From positions 1 through 13,502 of the forward strand of contig JBBIKU010000061.1 in assembly GCA_037445245.1 (NCBI GenBank): a stretch of 13,502 nucleotides of DNA, in the 5' to 3' direction. Source of the stretch: JBBIKU01 sp037445245. GTDB taxonomy: Bacteria > Chloroflexota > Anaerolineae > Anaerolineales > Anaerolineaceae. Below, one piece after another: positions 1 to 6,701 of this stretch (within the stretch, counting starts at the first letter, position 1; the number at the start of each line of letters is the position of its first letter). A program made the translations under genes and the position numbers. The notes below the pieces were generated by a model. The model made no database searches. It saw only the letters and a program-made list of their open reading frames with translations, and was not told the origin of the DNA.

Positions 1-307
1 AGATCAATCGCAATACCCACAACAGAAAAACCGCGCTCAACCAGCGCAGCACCAACAACAGGGCATGATAGAGCCAGAGGGTGGTGCCAAAGAGCGGCAT
101 GGCGAGCATGTAGACCCAGCCCGAGAAAGGGCGGTCTACTGCAACAAATTGAGGAAAGCTTCCGGCGCCCAGCAGGTGGTAGTTGTAGAGGTAGATAGGG
201 TCATCGCCGTACATGCCAAACCAGGGAATGAAAACCCCGTATGCCAGCAAGACGACCCCGAACAGGGCAACCGCTACCATCCGCTCTGAAAAGACAGTCT
301 GACGCAT
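1..307 (-). CDS. N-terminal part of a polytopic membrane protein, glycosyltransferase-like (truncated by window edge)
   Basis: An open frame runs from an ATG at 307 to the window edge without a stop, giving 102 residues. The start is supported by GGGAG about seven bases upstream. The protein begins MRQTVFSERM, followed by a hydrophobic segment at residues 10-30, then a loop with GDDPIYLYNYH (34-44) and DRPFSGW (58-64), then more hydrophobic stretches (65-76, 78-102) broken by a tryptophan-rich turn. An acidic pair in the first extracytoplasmic loop followed by several membrane spans is typical of large lipid-linked-sugar glycosyltransferases (GT39/ArnT-like) and of related uncharacterised Chloroflexota membrane proteins. 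That assignment is inference, because the rest of the protein lies outside the window. It follows the carbamoyltransferase gene in the same direction across a gap of about 100 bases that holds a strong hairpin, so it may or may not share its transcript. Confidence 0.7.
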   Translation of the reverse strand, partial: MRQTVFSERMVAVALFGVVLLAYGVFIPWFGMYGDDPIYLYNYHLLGAGSFPQFVAVDRPFSGWVYMLAMPLFGTTLWLYHALLLVLRWLSAVFLLWVLRLI

Positions 308-321
308 TCATGCTCCCTGAG

Positions 322-376
322 CAAGCAGGGACGGGAAGGCGGGATGATTGTCACGAGGGTCTCCCGTCCCCGCTTG
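322..376 (-). other. Strong imperfect hairpin between the carbamoyltransferase gene and the downstream membrane-protein gene
   Basis: Arm 322-336 pairs with arm 362-376: nine contiguous base pairs (GGGACGGGA at 328-336 with TCCCGTCCC at 362-370), one mismatch, then five more (CAAGC with GCTTG). The loop is about 25 bases. No T-run follows on either strand, so it is not a standard intrinsic terminator. It ends only about five bases before the Shine-Dalgarno region of the minus-strand gene starting at 307. It could stabilise or insulate the upstream message, modulate translation of the downstream gene, or be a copy of a dispersed palindromic repeat. The pairing is seen directly; the role is not known. 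Confidence 0.6.
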
Positions 377-409
377 GGTGCGCGCAAGGGATGACGATCT
401 CTGACTGGG

Positions 410-1363
410 CTATTCCATCGCCCCCAGAACCAGGGCGAGCAGTGCCATGCGCATTACTACGCCGTTGAAGGCTTCTTGCCAGTAGCGCGAGTGACGGGTG
501 ATGTCGACATCTGGAGGGAGCTCGTCCATACGCGGCAGCGAATGGAGGATGATCGAATCCGATTTTGCTTTCTTCGCCAGCAGTTCGCGGGTGACCTTGT
601 AGTTTTCCGGCGTCAAGCCTTTGTCCTCGCTGGCTTCCTGGCGAGCTTTAGTGTAATCCGGCTGGACAACTGGTTCCATGTAGATTACGTCTGCTTCATG
701 GATCGCTTCGGTAACGTGTTTGACCTCGCGGTATTTCAAATTGTAGGTATTGAGTTCTTTCTTGAATTCCTCGGTCAGTGACATCTCGGGCGGTGAGACG
801 TAAATGACCTCGGTGTCGAATTGGGTGAGAGCATACGAGAGGGAGTGCATGGTGCGCATGCGCATATCGCCGATGCACAGGAAGGTCAGACCATCGATGG
901 TGCCCTTTTCCTGCAGGACGGTGTACAAATCGGTGAGCACCTGGGTGGGGTGTTCACCCCAACCGTCGCCGGCGTTGATGATCGGCACGCTCGCCCATTT
1001 GGCGGCTTCTGCCGGTGCGCCCTGCTGGAAATGCCGCATTACGATCACATCGCCGTAGTATTCCAGCATCTTGACGGTGTCTTTGATGGTTTCCTGGTAC
1101 CAATCGCCGGCGCGGGTCATTTTGGCGTCAGCAAAGCCGGTTACGTGACCGCCCAAGCGGTGCATGGCGGCTTCGTGTGCCAGGCGGGTGCGGGTGCTGG
1201 GCTGGTAAAAGGCAGTCACCAGGGTTTTTTCGGCAAGCAAATCGCTGTTGCGGCGATTGCGAGCGATGGGCTCCAATTCTTCAGCCACCTCGAACACGCG
1301 GAAAAACTCCTCGCGCTCGAAATCCTTCAACGAAAGTATATCACGACCTAAAAAGCTACGCAT
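410..1363 (-). CDS. pyrB: Aspartate carbamoyltransferase-family enzyme (PyrB-like, with altered substrate residues)
   Basis: A 317-residue protein of usual catalytic-chain length. The ATG at 1363 has AGGAGG at ideal spacing. Family motifs are in order: phosphate-binding STRTR (56-60), VMRH (108-111), HPTQ (138-141), RTMHS (170-174), HSLPRMDE (274-281), and a C-terminal MALLALVLG helix. Together these define the two-domain carbamoyltransferase fold, which transfers the carbamoyl group of carbamoyl phosphate to an amine. In classical PyrB the acceptor is aspartate, in the first committed pyrimidine step. Departures are seen. The loop where E. coli PyrB has SLGKKGET (Ser80, Lys84) reads TRAGDWYQET, with no lysine. 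The strand holding Arg229 and Gln231 in E. coli (YMTRVQ) reads YMEPVVQ. The gene follows a GntR regulator and two purine deaminases, not other pyr genes. The family is certain; the exact substrate is not. Confidence 0.85.
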   Translation of the reverse strand: MRSFLGRDILSLKDFEREEFFRVFEVAEELEPIARNRRNSDLLAEKTLVTAFYQPSTRTRLAHEAAMHRLGGHVTGFADAKMTRAGDWYQETIKDTVKMLEYYGDVIVMRHFQQGAPAEAAKWASVPIINAGDGWGEHPTQVLTDLYTVLQEKGTIDGLTFLCIGDMRMRTMHSLSYALTQFDTEVIYVSPPEMSLTEEFKKELNTYNLKYREVKHVTEAIHEADVIYMEPVVQPDYTKARQEASEDKGLTPENYKVTRELLAKKAKSDSIILHSLPRMDELPPDVDITRHSRYWQEAFNGVVMRMALLALVLGAME

Positions 1364-1393
1364 TGAAATCCTCCTGATTAATTTGTGTTTGAG

Positions 1394-1423
1394 TTAATAC
1401 TGTTGGAGACCAACAGGTGTTAC
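1394..1423 (-). promoter_or_regulatory. Candidate promoter with a perfect palindrome in its spacer (operator for the GntR-type regulator?)
   Basis: Reading the minus strand, GTAACA (1423-1418, 4/6 match to a -35) and TATTAA (1399-1394, 4/6 match to a -10) are 18 bases apart. The spacer is almost exactly filled by the perfect inverted repeat CTGTTGG-AGA-CCAACAG at 1400-1416. A palindrome between -35 and -10 is a classical repressor position, and a UTRA-domain GntR gene ends less than 50 bases upstream. The palindrome is seen directly. The promoter hexamers are only moderate matches, and the link to the adjacent regulator is inference. Transcription from here would give a leader of roughly 25 bases carrying the AGGAGG ribosome-binding site. 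Confidence 0.5.
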
Positions 1424-1470
1424 CGCGGGGGTGATATTGGCTGCCACAGGTGGCGCGCTGGAGGTCTGTT

Positions 1471-2208
1471 TCATGTTAGCCGCTCCACCCGACGCACGAC
1501 GTGAAAGCGAAAAAACCCGGGCAGGAAATAGCTCATACTGTAGTCCACCACCCTACCCATGCTGGTGAACAGGCGCGCTACAAACATCAACAGCACATCG
1601 CCGCGCTGAATCTCCAGGGCGCGGGCAATCTCTGATGGTGCCGCTACCGCTCGAATTTCGGTGAGCGAATTAGCGAGATCTAGTGAGCCCCTTTGCAGCA
1701 AGAAGTCCAAAACTGAACCAGTGAACTCCTTTTCGAGATCCTGTGGGGTCAGCACGTCTTGGGGGAGCAGGTCCACCAGATACGCCACCGGGCGGTCTAT
1801 TGTGTTGATCACACGCATCACCTGCACCAGGGTAATGCCGAGGGCGATTTCGAGCGCCCGCGCTTGCTCTTCGTTAGCGATGACCTCGTTGACCCTGAGC
1901 GACCCCATGGTCACATCCAGATCGATCTTTCTTGCCAGGCTCTCGATGCTTTCCAGCACTTCGAGACCGCTATCGATGATGTGCGAGCTGCTGACGACGA
2001 AGGTTCCCACCCCCTGACGGCGGCGGATCAAGCCAGCGCCCTCGAAGGTGCGCATTGCCTCGCGCAGGGTGGCGCGGGAGACGCCCAGTTGTCGCGCCAG
2101 CTCAGGCTCTGCCGGCAGTCTTTTGCCGGGTGTGGTGGCGCTGATCAAGTCGGCTAGTTTCGTCTGCAATTTTTGGAATGGATGTAACTCGTTATTCGTC
2201 CGACTCAT
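1471..2208 (-). CDS. GntR-family transcriptional regulator, HutC/UTRA subfamily
   Basis: A 245-residue protein. The N-terminal winged helix-turn-helix (about 10-73) has the GntR signature: GKRLPAEPELARQLGVSR (28-45), then TLREAM and GLIRRRQGVGTFVV. The C-terminal part (about 90-240) matches the UTRA ligand-binding domain: RVINTIDRPVAYLVDLLP near the middle, EIRAVAAPSEIARALEI, and a final DYSMSYFLPGFFRFHVVRR. UTRA regulators are usually homodimeric repressors released by a small metabolite. The gene starts 27 bases after the adenine deaminase stop and lies before the carbamoyltransferase, so the effector is plausibly a purine, a sugar phosphate or a breakdown product; that is inference. It is probably co-transcribed with the adenine deaminase. 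Two perfect palindromes in nearby promoters (1400-1416 and 5637-5649) are candidate binding sites. Confidence 0.9.
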   Translation of the reverse strand: MSRTNNELHPFQKLQTKLADLISATTPGKRLPAEPELARQLGVSRATLREAMRTFEGAGLIRRRQGVGTFVVSSSHIIDSGLEVLESIESLARKIDLDVTMGSLRVNEVIANEEQARALEIALGITLVQVMRVINTIDRPVAYLVDLLPQDVLTPQDLEKEFTGSVLDFLLQRGSLDLANSLTEIRAVAAPSEIARALEIQRGDVLLMFVARLFTSMGRVVDYSMSYFLPGFFRFHVVRRVERLT

Positions 2209-2235
2209 GCGACCTTCCTTTCGGTGTGCTGCTGG

Positions 2236-4038
2236 TCACCCGTTGGCTTTTTCGAGCACCGGGATGAAGTCGAACTGGTTCACGTCCACCAAACCCAGAT
2301 CGGAGATGCGCAGATCTGGAATGACCACCAGCGCCAGCAGGCTGAGCTGCATGTTGGGATTGTTCAGGGTGCAGCCCACTTTGCGGAAGCCTTCCAGGAC
2401 GGTGGCTGCCTTTGCCGAAACGACTTCTGCCCGTTCATCGGACATCAACCCGGCGATGGGCAACTCTACCTTGCCGATGACTTCGCCGCGATGGACGACC
2501 ACCTGCCCGCCGCCCCATTCTGCCAGGGTATTGACGGCGATCGCCATGTCCTTTTCGTCGCTGCCGACCACGATCAGGTGATGCGAGTCGTGCGCCACCG
2601 TGGTTGCTACCGCGCATGGCTTATTGAAGCCGAAGCCCTGCACCAGTCCAACCTGCACGGTGCCGCTGCGGCGGTGACGCTCGACCAGGGCGATCTTCGC
2701 CAGGTCTTGCTGCATGTCGATGGCGGCCTCGCCGTTCCTGAGCGGCAATTTCAGCCGTAAATGCCGGGTGGGCGCCTGGTTTTCGATCACGCCGATCACG
2801 TTGGCAATGACTTCGCCTTCCAATTTGCTGGGCAGCTTGAAATCTTCCGCTTTGAGCGGTCGTAGCAGGTGCACCGAATGGCGCGCCCAATCCGGACATT
2901 TCATACGGGGCGGGTCGATCACCAATTTGCCGTCCTCGGCGATTACTTTACCCTTGGCAATGACGATGTCAGCCTGAAAATTTACCAAGTCCGGCACGAT
3001 GACCAGATCGGCGTATCTGCCGGGGGCGATCATCCCTATCTCGCGGGACAAACCGAAGTATTCGGCGGTGTTCAAGGTTGCCATTTGTAGCGCAACCACC
3101 GGCGGAAGCCCCTGGGCGATGGCGTGTTTGACGACCCGATCCATGTGTCCTTCGTTCACCAGGGTAGCGGAATGTGAGTCGTCGGTGCATAACAGGAACA
3201 AGCGTGGGTCCAAACGCTGTTCGGTCACGGCGCGCACCTGGCTTGCCACGTCGTGCCAGGCTGAACCGTAACGCATCATCACCCGCATACCCTGACGAAT
3301 GCGCGCCACCGCGTCTTCGCTGCGAGTGCCCTCGTGGTCGTCCTGAGGGCCGCCGGCGACGTAACCGTGGAAAGGCAACCCCAGGTCATGCGAGGCGTAG
3401 TGTCCGCCGATAACCTTGCCGAACTGGCGGGTGATCGACATTTCGCCGTGGACTTTCTCGTCGCTGTTGAACACGCCGGGGAAGTTCATCATCTCGCCCA
3501 AGCCAATGATGCCGGGCCAGGTCATCGCTTCTGCCACCTCGGCGGGACCGATGGTGGCGCCGGGGGTCTCCAAACCTGGCGCGGATGGGACGCAGGAAGG
3601 CATTTGGACAAAAACGTGGATCGGCTGGATGGCGGCTTCATCCACCATCAGGCGCACGCCGCGCAGCCCAAACACGTTGGCGATCTCGTGCGGGTCGATG
3701 AACATACCGGTGGTGCCGTGAGGGATGACCGCCCGCGCAAATTCGGTTACGGTGAGCATCCCCGATTCAACGTGCATGTGACCGTCCAGCAAACCGGGCG
3801 AAAGATACCTACCATCGGCGTCGATCACTTTGGTTTTCTTATCAATCGTATGACTGGCATCCGCTCCCACATAAGCGATCCTGCCTTTGCGGATTGCCAC
3901 GTCGGTTGCGGGGATGATCTCGCCCGATTGAACACAGACCCAGCGCCCGTTTCGAATCACCATGTCGGCAGCGGTGCGTCCCATGGCGCAATCCACAAGT
4001 GCGCGTGCATCCTGAAGATTAAAATCGCTGATACTCAT
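2236..4038 (-). CDS. ade: Adenine deaminase
   Basis: A 600-residue metal-dependent amidohydrolase that would convert adenine to hypoxanthine and ammonia in the cytoplasm. Motifs from the chosen start: DGHMHVES (85-92, first metal ligands), PHGTTGMFIDPHEIANVFG (106-124), GLGEMMNFPGV (179-189), DDHEGT (233-238) and CTDDSHS (284-290). The C-terminal adenine-deaminase domain has GLVQGFGF (464-471), VAHDSHHLIVVG (481-492) and LPIAGLMSD (526-534). The order and length fit the family (about 550-600 residues). The GGHYASHDLG...FHGYVAGG region replaces the commoner GHAPGL version; I recall a similar variant in rhizobial-type enzymes. The start at 4038 is preferred because AGGAGA precedes it. The frame stays open upstream to 4209, but that extension would overlap the previous gene and cross a terminator. 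The next gene, gntR, follows after 27 bases. Confidence 0.93.
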   Translation of the reverse strand: MSISDFNLQDARALVDCAMGRTAADMVIRNGRWVCVQSGEIIPATDVAIRKGRIAYVGADASHTIDKKTKVIDADGRYLSPGLLDGHMHVESGMLTVTEFARAVIPHGTTGMFIDPHEIANVFGLRGVRLMVDEAAIQPIHVFVQMPSCVPSAPGLETPGATIGPAEVAEAMTWPGIIGLGEMMNFPGVFNSDEKVHGEMSITRQFGKVIGGHYASHDLGLPFHGYVAGGPQDDHEGTRSEDAVARIRQGMRVMMRYGSAWHDVASQVRAVTEQRLDPRLFLLCTDDSHSATLVNEGHMDRVVKHAIAQGLPPVVALQMATLNTAEYFGLSREIGMIAPGRYADLVIVPDLVNFQADIVIAKGKVIAEDGKLVIDPPRMKCPDWARHSVHLLRPLKAEDFKLPSKLEGEVIANVIGVIENQAPTRHLRLKLPLRNGEAAIDMQQDLAKIALVERHRRSGTVQVGLVQGFGFNKPCAVATTVAHDSHHLIVVGSDEKDMAIAVNTLAEWGGGQVVVHRGEVIGKVELPIAGLMSDERAEVVSAKAATVLEGFRKVGCTLNNPNMQLSLLALVVIPDLRISDLGLVDVNQFDFIPVLEKANG

Positions 4039-4122
4039 CGCTTCTCCTGATTTTCCGCTATTCCCGACGTGCAGGTTCTTTCCGACACACTGACCATTTC
4101 TGTCAACATCAGCGATAACATC

Positions 4123-4165
4123 AAAAAAACTGGTTTCATGGAGAAGATCATGCTGAAACCAGTTT
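4123..4165 (-). terminator. Intrinsic terminator at the 3' end of the 8-oxoguanine deaminase gene
   Basis: A perfect 12-base inverted repeat (AAACTGGTTTCA at 4127-4138, TGAAACCAGTTT at 4154-4165) with a 15-base loop. On the minus strand it runs straight into seven Ts (4129-4123, the first three inside the stem). The stop codon of the deaminase (4148-4150) lies in the loop. This is the expected form of a Rho-independent terminator for leftward transcription, although the stem is less GC-rich than usual. It implies that the adenine deaminase gene, starting about 85 bases further on, either has its own promoter or is reached by partial read-through. Confidence 0.75.
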
Positions 4166-5533
4166 CTGTGCCGCCTGATTGTGCTTTTCAACGTGGCGCG
4201 GTAGATCAAGCGGGAGCAAATGACCGTCTTTGATGATGATCTTGCCGTTAACCACGCTCAGATCTACCCTGCCCGGGTTGCAAAATAGTATCGCCGCCAG
4301 CGGATCGTGCAGGCTGCCGGCGTAGTCCAGGCGGTTGAGATCGATAGCGATAAAATCGGCGCATTTACCGGTTGCGAGCGAGCCGATATCGTCGCGACCA
4401 AGAACGGCGGCACCGCCGCGGGTTGCCACTTCCAATGACTGGCGAGCGGTCAACAGGGGCGGCGCCTCGCTGCCGGAAAGGGAGGCGCCCTGCAACCCGG
4501 CGCGCAAACGCGCCAGCAGCATTGCCATGCGCGCTTCGGCAAGCATGTGCGAGCCGTCGTTGCTGGCGGAGCCGTCGACGCCCAACCCGATGCGCACGCC
4601 GGCTTTCAAGTATTCCCATAACGGGGCGATACCCGAAGCCAGTCTCATATTGGAACTGGGGCAGTGCGCCACCCCGCAATTATGAGCGGCAAAGACCTGA
4701 ATCTCTTCGTCGTTGATATGTACGGCGTGGGCGAACCACACATCCTTGCCGACCCAATCCAGTGATTGCATGTAGCCCACCGGGCGGTAGCCGAATTTTT
4801 GCTGGCAGAAGGCTTCTTCGTCCTGGGTCTCGGCGAGGTGGGTATGCAGGTGGACGCCGTGCTGCCGCGCAAGAATGGCAGACTGCCGCATCAACTCGCC
4901 GGTGACGCTGAAAGGCGAGCATGGCGCCAGAACGATCTGCACCATGCTGCCGGGGTTCGGATCGTGATAACGCTCGATCAGCCGAACACTATCGGCGAGG
5001 ATGTGCTCTTCGCTGTCAACCACGCTGTCGGGGGGTAAGCCGCCTTTGCTTTCACCGAGGCTCATCGAGCCGCGCGAAGCGTGCAGACGCAAACCGATCG
5101 TCACCGCGGCATCGATCTCGTCGTCGAGCTTGGAGCCGTTTGGGAAAAGATACAGGTGGTCTGAAGCGGTGGTGCAGCCGGAGAGCGCCAGTTCTGCCAG
5201 GGCGGTCTGGGTGGAGATAAAAATATCCTCCGCTGTCATGCGCGCCCAGATGGGGTAGAGCGTTTTCAACCAGTTGAACAGGTTGGCATCTTGGGCTGCC
5301 GGGATTGCCCGGGTCAACGTCTGGTAAAAATGGTGATGGGTGTTGACCAAGCCGGGCAGCACCAAGTGCCCTTCAAGGTCGATCACGGTATCGGCTTGGG
5401 CGGGCAGGGTATCGCTCGTTCCCACCTGCTCGATAAACCCATCTCGAACAAACAGACCACCGCCGGGAATCTCCCGCCGGTGGTCGTCCATTGTGACTAA
5501 TAGATTGGCATTTCGCACTAAGAGTGTTGCCAT
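4148..5533 (-). CDS. 8-oxoguanine deaminase-type amidohydrolase
   Basis: A 461-residue protein of the amidohydrolase superfamily (cytosine deaminase / TRZ-ATZ branch). Metal and catalytic motifs: NTHHHF (64-69, HxH pair), HLHTHLAET (228-236, metal His and catalytic Glu), HAVHI (269-273), GLGVDGSASND (316-326, metal Asp), and a C-terminal GKCADFIAIDL typical of the beta-sandwich. The segment RGSMSLGESKGGLPPD (154-169) followed by CSPFSV (205-210) is what I remember as diagnostic of experimentally defined 8-oxoguanine deaminases, which convert 8-oxoguanine to urate and ammonia. Related enzymes are often labelled hydroxyatrazine or guanine deaminases, so substrate confidence is below family confidence. 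The ribosome-binding site is weak (GAG about nine bases before the ATG), but the start is fixed by the first beta strand. The gene has its own near-consensus promoter in the gap after folD, and a terminator at its end. Confidence 0.85.
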   Translation of the reverse strand: MATLLVRNANLLVTMDDHRREIPGGGLFVRDGFIEQVGTSDTLPAQADTVIDLEGHLVLPGLVNTHHHFYQTLTRAIPAAQDANLFNWLKTLYPIWARMTAEDIFISTQTALAELALSGCTTASDHLYLFPNGSKLDDEIDAAVTIGLRLHASRGSMSLGESKGGLPPDSVVDSEEHILADSVRLIERYHDPNPGSMVQIVLAPCSPFSVTGELMRQSAILARQHGVHLHTHLAETQDEEAFCQQKFGYRPVGYMQSLDWVGKDVWFAHAVHINDEEIQVFAAHNCGVAHCPSSNMRLASGIAPLWEYLKAGVRIGLGVDGSASNDGSHMLAEARMAMLLARLRAGLQGASLSGSEAPPLLTARQSLEVATRGGAAVLGRDDIGSLATGKCADFIAIDLNRLDYAGSLHDPLAAILFCNPGRVDLSVVNGKIIIKDGHLLPLDLPRHVEKHNQAAQKLVSA

Positions 5534-5608
5534 GTTTTCTCGGGTTCTTCACACTGGTTTCGAAGGATCTGCAGTGAGTGAATTTGTATAGATAACATTG
5601 TCACTACC

Positions 5609-5637
5609 AGTTTAATAAAAAAACCCAAAAATGTCAA
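5609..5637 (-). promoter_or_regulatory. Near-consensus sigma-70 promoter for the 8-oxoguanine deaminase gene
   Basis: On the minus strand TTGACA (5637-5632) and TAAACT (5614-5609) are separated by exactly 17 bases. The spacer contains T-runs. Transcription would start near 5600 and give a leader of roughly 65 bases before the ATG at 5533. The -10 box overlaps an AACTGGT element (5612-5606). The -35 box shares one base with an upstream palindrome. It lies in the 126-base gap after the folD stop, so the deaminase can be transcribed independently of folD. Confidence 0.75.
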
Positions 5638-5649
5638 TTGTCTGACAAT
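5637..5649. promoter_or_regulatory. Perfect palindrome abutting the -35 box (candidate GntR-family operator)
   Basis: ATTGTC-T-GACAAT is a perfect 13-base inverted repeat whose last base coincides with the -35 hexamer of the promoter at 5609-5637. Its core TTGTCTGACAA fits the general TnGTnnnACnA form described for many GntR-family operators. Further TGTCA/TGACA half-repeats flank it (5632-5636, 5643-5647). The repeat is seen directly; which protein binds it is inference, with the GntR/UTRA protein encoded at 1471-2208 as the obvious candidate. The sequence differs from the palindrome in the carbamoyltransferase promoter, so one protein need not bind both. Confidence 0.45.
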
Positions 5650-5659
5650 ACCAATTTTG

Positions 5660-6538
5660 TCATGTATCTGCTAAATTGGCGGCTCGCAGCGTGTTTTGTA
5701 GCAGCATGGCGATCGTCATCGGGCCGACGCCGCCTGGAACGGGGGTGATGGCGCGAGCGACTTCTTTGACCTCGTCGTAAGCCACATCGCCAACCAGGCG
5801 GTAGCCCTTGCTGCGGCTGGCGTCTTCCACACGGTTGACGCCGACATCGATCACAACCGCACCCGGCTTGACCCAATTACCGCGCACCATTTCGGCTTTG
5901 CCAACGGCTGCAACCAGCACATCTGCCTGACCCACCACCGCCGGCAGGTCGCGTGTGCGCGAATGGCAGATGGTGACAGTGGCGTTAGCGCGCACCAGCA
6001 GCAGTGCAACCGGCATGCCGACGATGTTCGAACGCCCCAGCACTACGGCGTTGATGCCCTCCAGGGATGGCACGTTAGCCTCGAGCAGATACATCACGCC
6101 CGCCGGCGTGCAGGGGATGAACAGGGGTTCGCGCCCCTTCTGCGCCAGCCTGCCGATATTGAGCGGGTGAAAGCCGTCCACGTCCTTTTCAATGCTGATG
6201 GCATTGAGAACCCGTTCCTCGTCCAGACCAGCCGGCAGGGGAAGCTGCACCAGGATGCCGTTAATGGCGGGATCGTCGTTGAGACGTTTGACTAGCGCTT
6301 CGACCTCATCCTGGCTGGCGGTGGCGGGCAATTCGAAACCATGCGATTCGATCCCCACTTCCTGACAGGCTTTCTGTTTGGCTTTGACATACACGTGTGA
6401 GGCGGGATTATCGCCTACCAGAACCGTTGCCAGCCCCGGTTTGGATTTGCCAGCCTTGATTCGTTTTTCGGCGCCGGAAGCCACTTCGGCGCGCACCTGT
6501 TCTGCAATTGCTTTGCCGTCAATGACTTGTGCTACCAT
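5660..6538 (-). CDS. folD: Bifunctional methylenetetrahydrofolate dehydrogenase / methenyltetrahydrofolate cyclohydrolase
   Basis: A 292-residue cytoplasmic enzyme interconverting 5,10-methylene-, 5,10-methenyl- and 10-formyl-tetrahydrofolate, supplying one-carbon units for purine and formyl-methionine synthesis. Motifs align in number with E. coli FolD: Tyr50 and Lys54 in YVKAKQKAC (50-58), Gln98 in VQLPLP, Asp121 in KDVDGFHPLN (118-127), PCTPAG (142-147), the Rossmann nucleotide loop VLGRSNIVGMP (166-176), HSRT (192-195), DVGVNR (231-236), and ITPVPGGVGPMTIAML (264-279). The ATG at 6538 is chosen because AAGGAGAG lies about seven bases upstream and the alignment begins there; an in-frame ATG at 6571 would add 11 unsupported residues. 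The length is normal and nothing looks damaged. It is divergent from ugd across a 250-base region. Confidence 0.96.
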   Translation of the reverse strand: MVAQVIDGKAIAEQVRAEVASGAEKRIKAGKSKPGLATVLVGDNPASHVYVKAKQKACQEVGIESHGFELPATASQDEVEALVKRLNDDPAINGILVQLPLPAGLDEERVLNAISIEKDVDGFHPLNIGRLAQKGREPLFIPCTPAGVMYLLEANVPSLEGINAVVLGRSNIVGMPVALLLVRANATVTICHSRTRDLPAVVGQADVLVAAVGKAEMVRGNWVKPGAVVIDVGVNRVEDASRSKGYRLVGDVAYDEVKEVARAITPVPGGVGPMTIAMLLQNTLRAANLADT

Positions 6539-6575
6539 GTACTCTCTCCTTTCAAGATTTAATGTTGTCAATGAA

Positions 6576-6658
6576 AAACCGGTGCATTGCGGTCGCTATC
6601 GAAGCGGACGCGCGGTGGCAGGAATGCGTTCATCGCGCCTTTCGGTTCACCCCGGTTT
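6576..6658 (-). other. Possible structured RNA leader upstream of folD
   Basis: In the folD leader, AAACC-GGTG at 6576-6584 can pair with CACC-(CC)-GGTTT at 6648-6658 (5 + 4 pairs with a two-base bulge), closing a domain of about 80 bases. Inside it, GCATT (6584-6588) can pair with AATGC (6623-6627), although its first base is also used in the outer stem. CGCT (6594-6597) pairs with AGCG (6603-6606), extended by two further pairs past a bulged base. I do not recognise a known riboswitch; it does not resemble the tetrahydrofolate riboswitch I remember. GC-rich DNA folds easily, so this is only a candidate. The rest of the 6539-6788 gap holds the two divergent promoters' -10 elements and no gene. 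Confidence 0.25.
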
Positions 6659-6701
6659 GCTTTCGCTGTTAACAATGATGTAAAGATACCCGCCAGAAAG
6701 G

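Noticed and set aside
1443..1454. GCCAC-AG-GTGGC repeat after the regulator gene, as a terminator or operator
   Set aside because: The two-base spacer is too tight for the full RNA hairpin, there is no T-run, and it lies upstream of the candidate promoter; the stronger palindrome at 1400-1416 explains the site better.
3334..4050. 238-codon open frame antisense to the adenine deaminase
   Set aside because: Its sequence is the mirror of amidohydrolase motifs, rich in His and Gly, with no support as a protein.
4039..4209. 57-residue upstream extension of the adenine deaminase frame
   Set aside because: It overlaps the end of the previous gene, crosses its terminator, has no family similarity, and the ATG at 4038 has a good ribosome-binding site.
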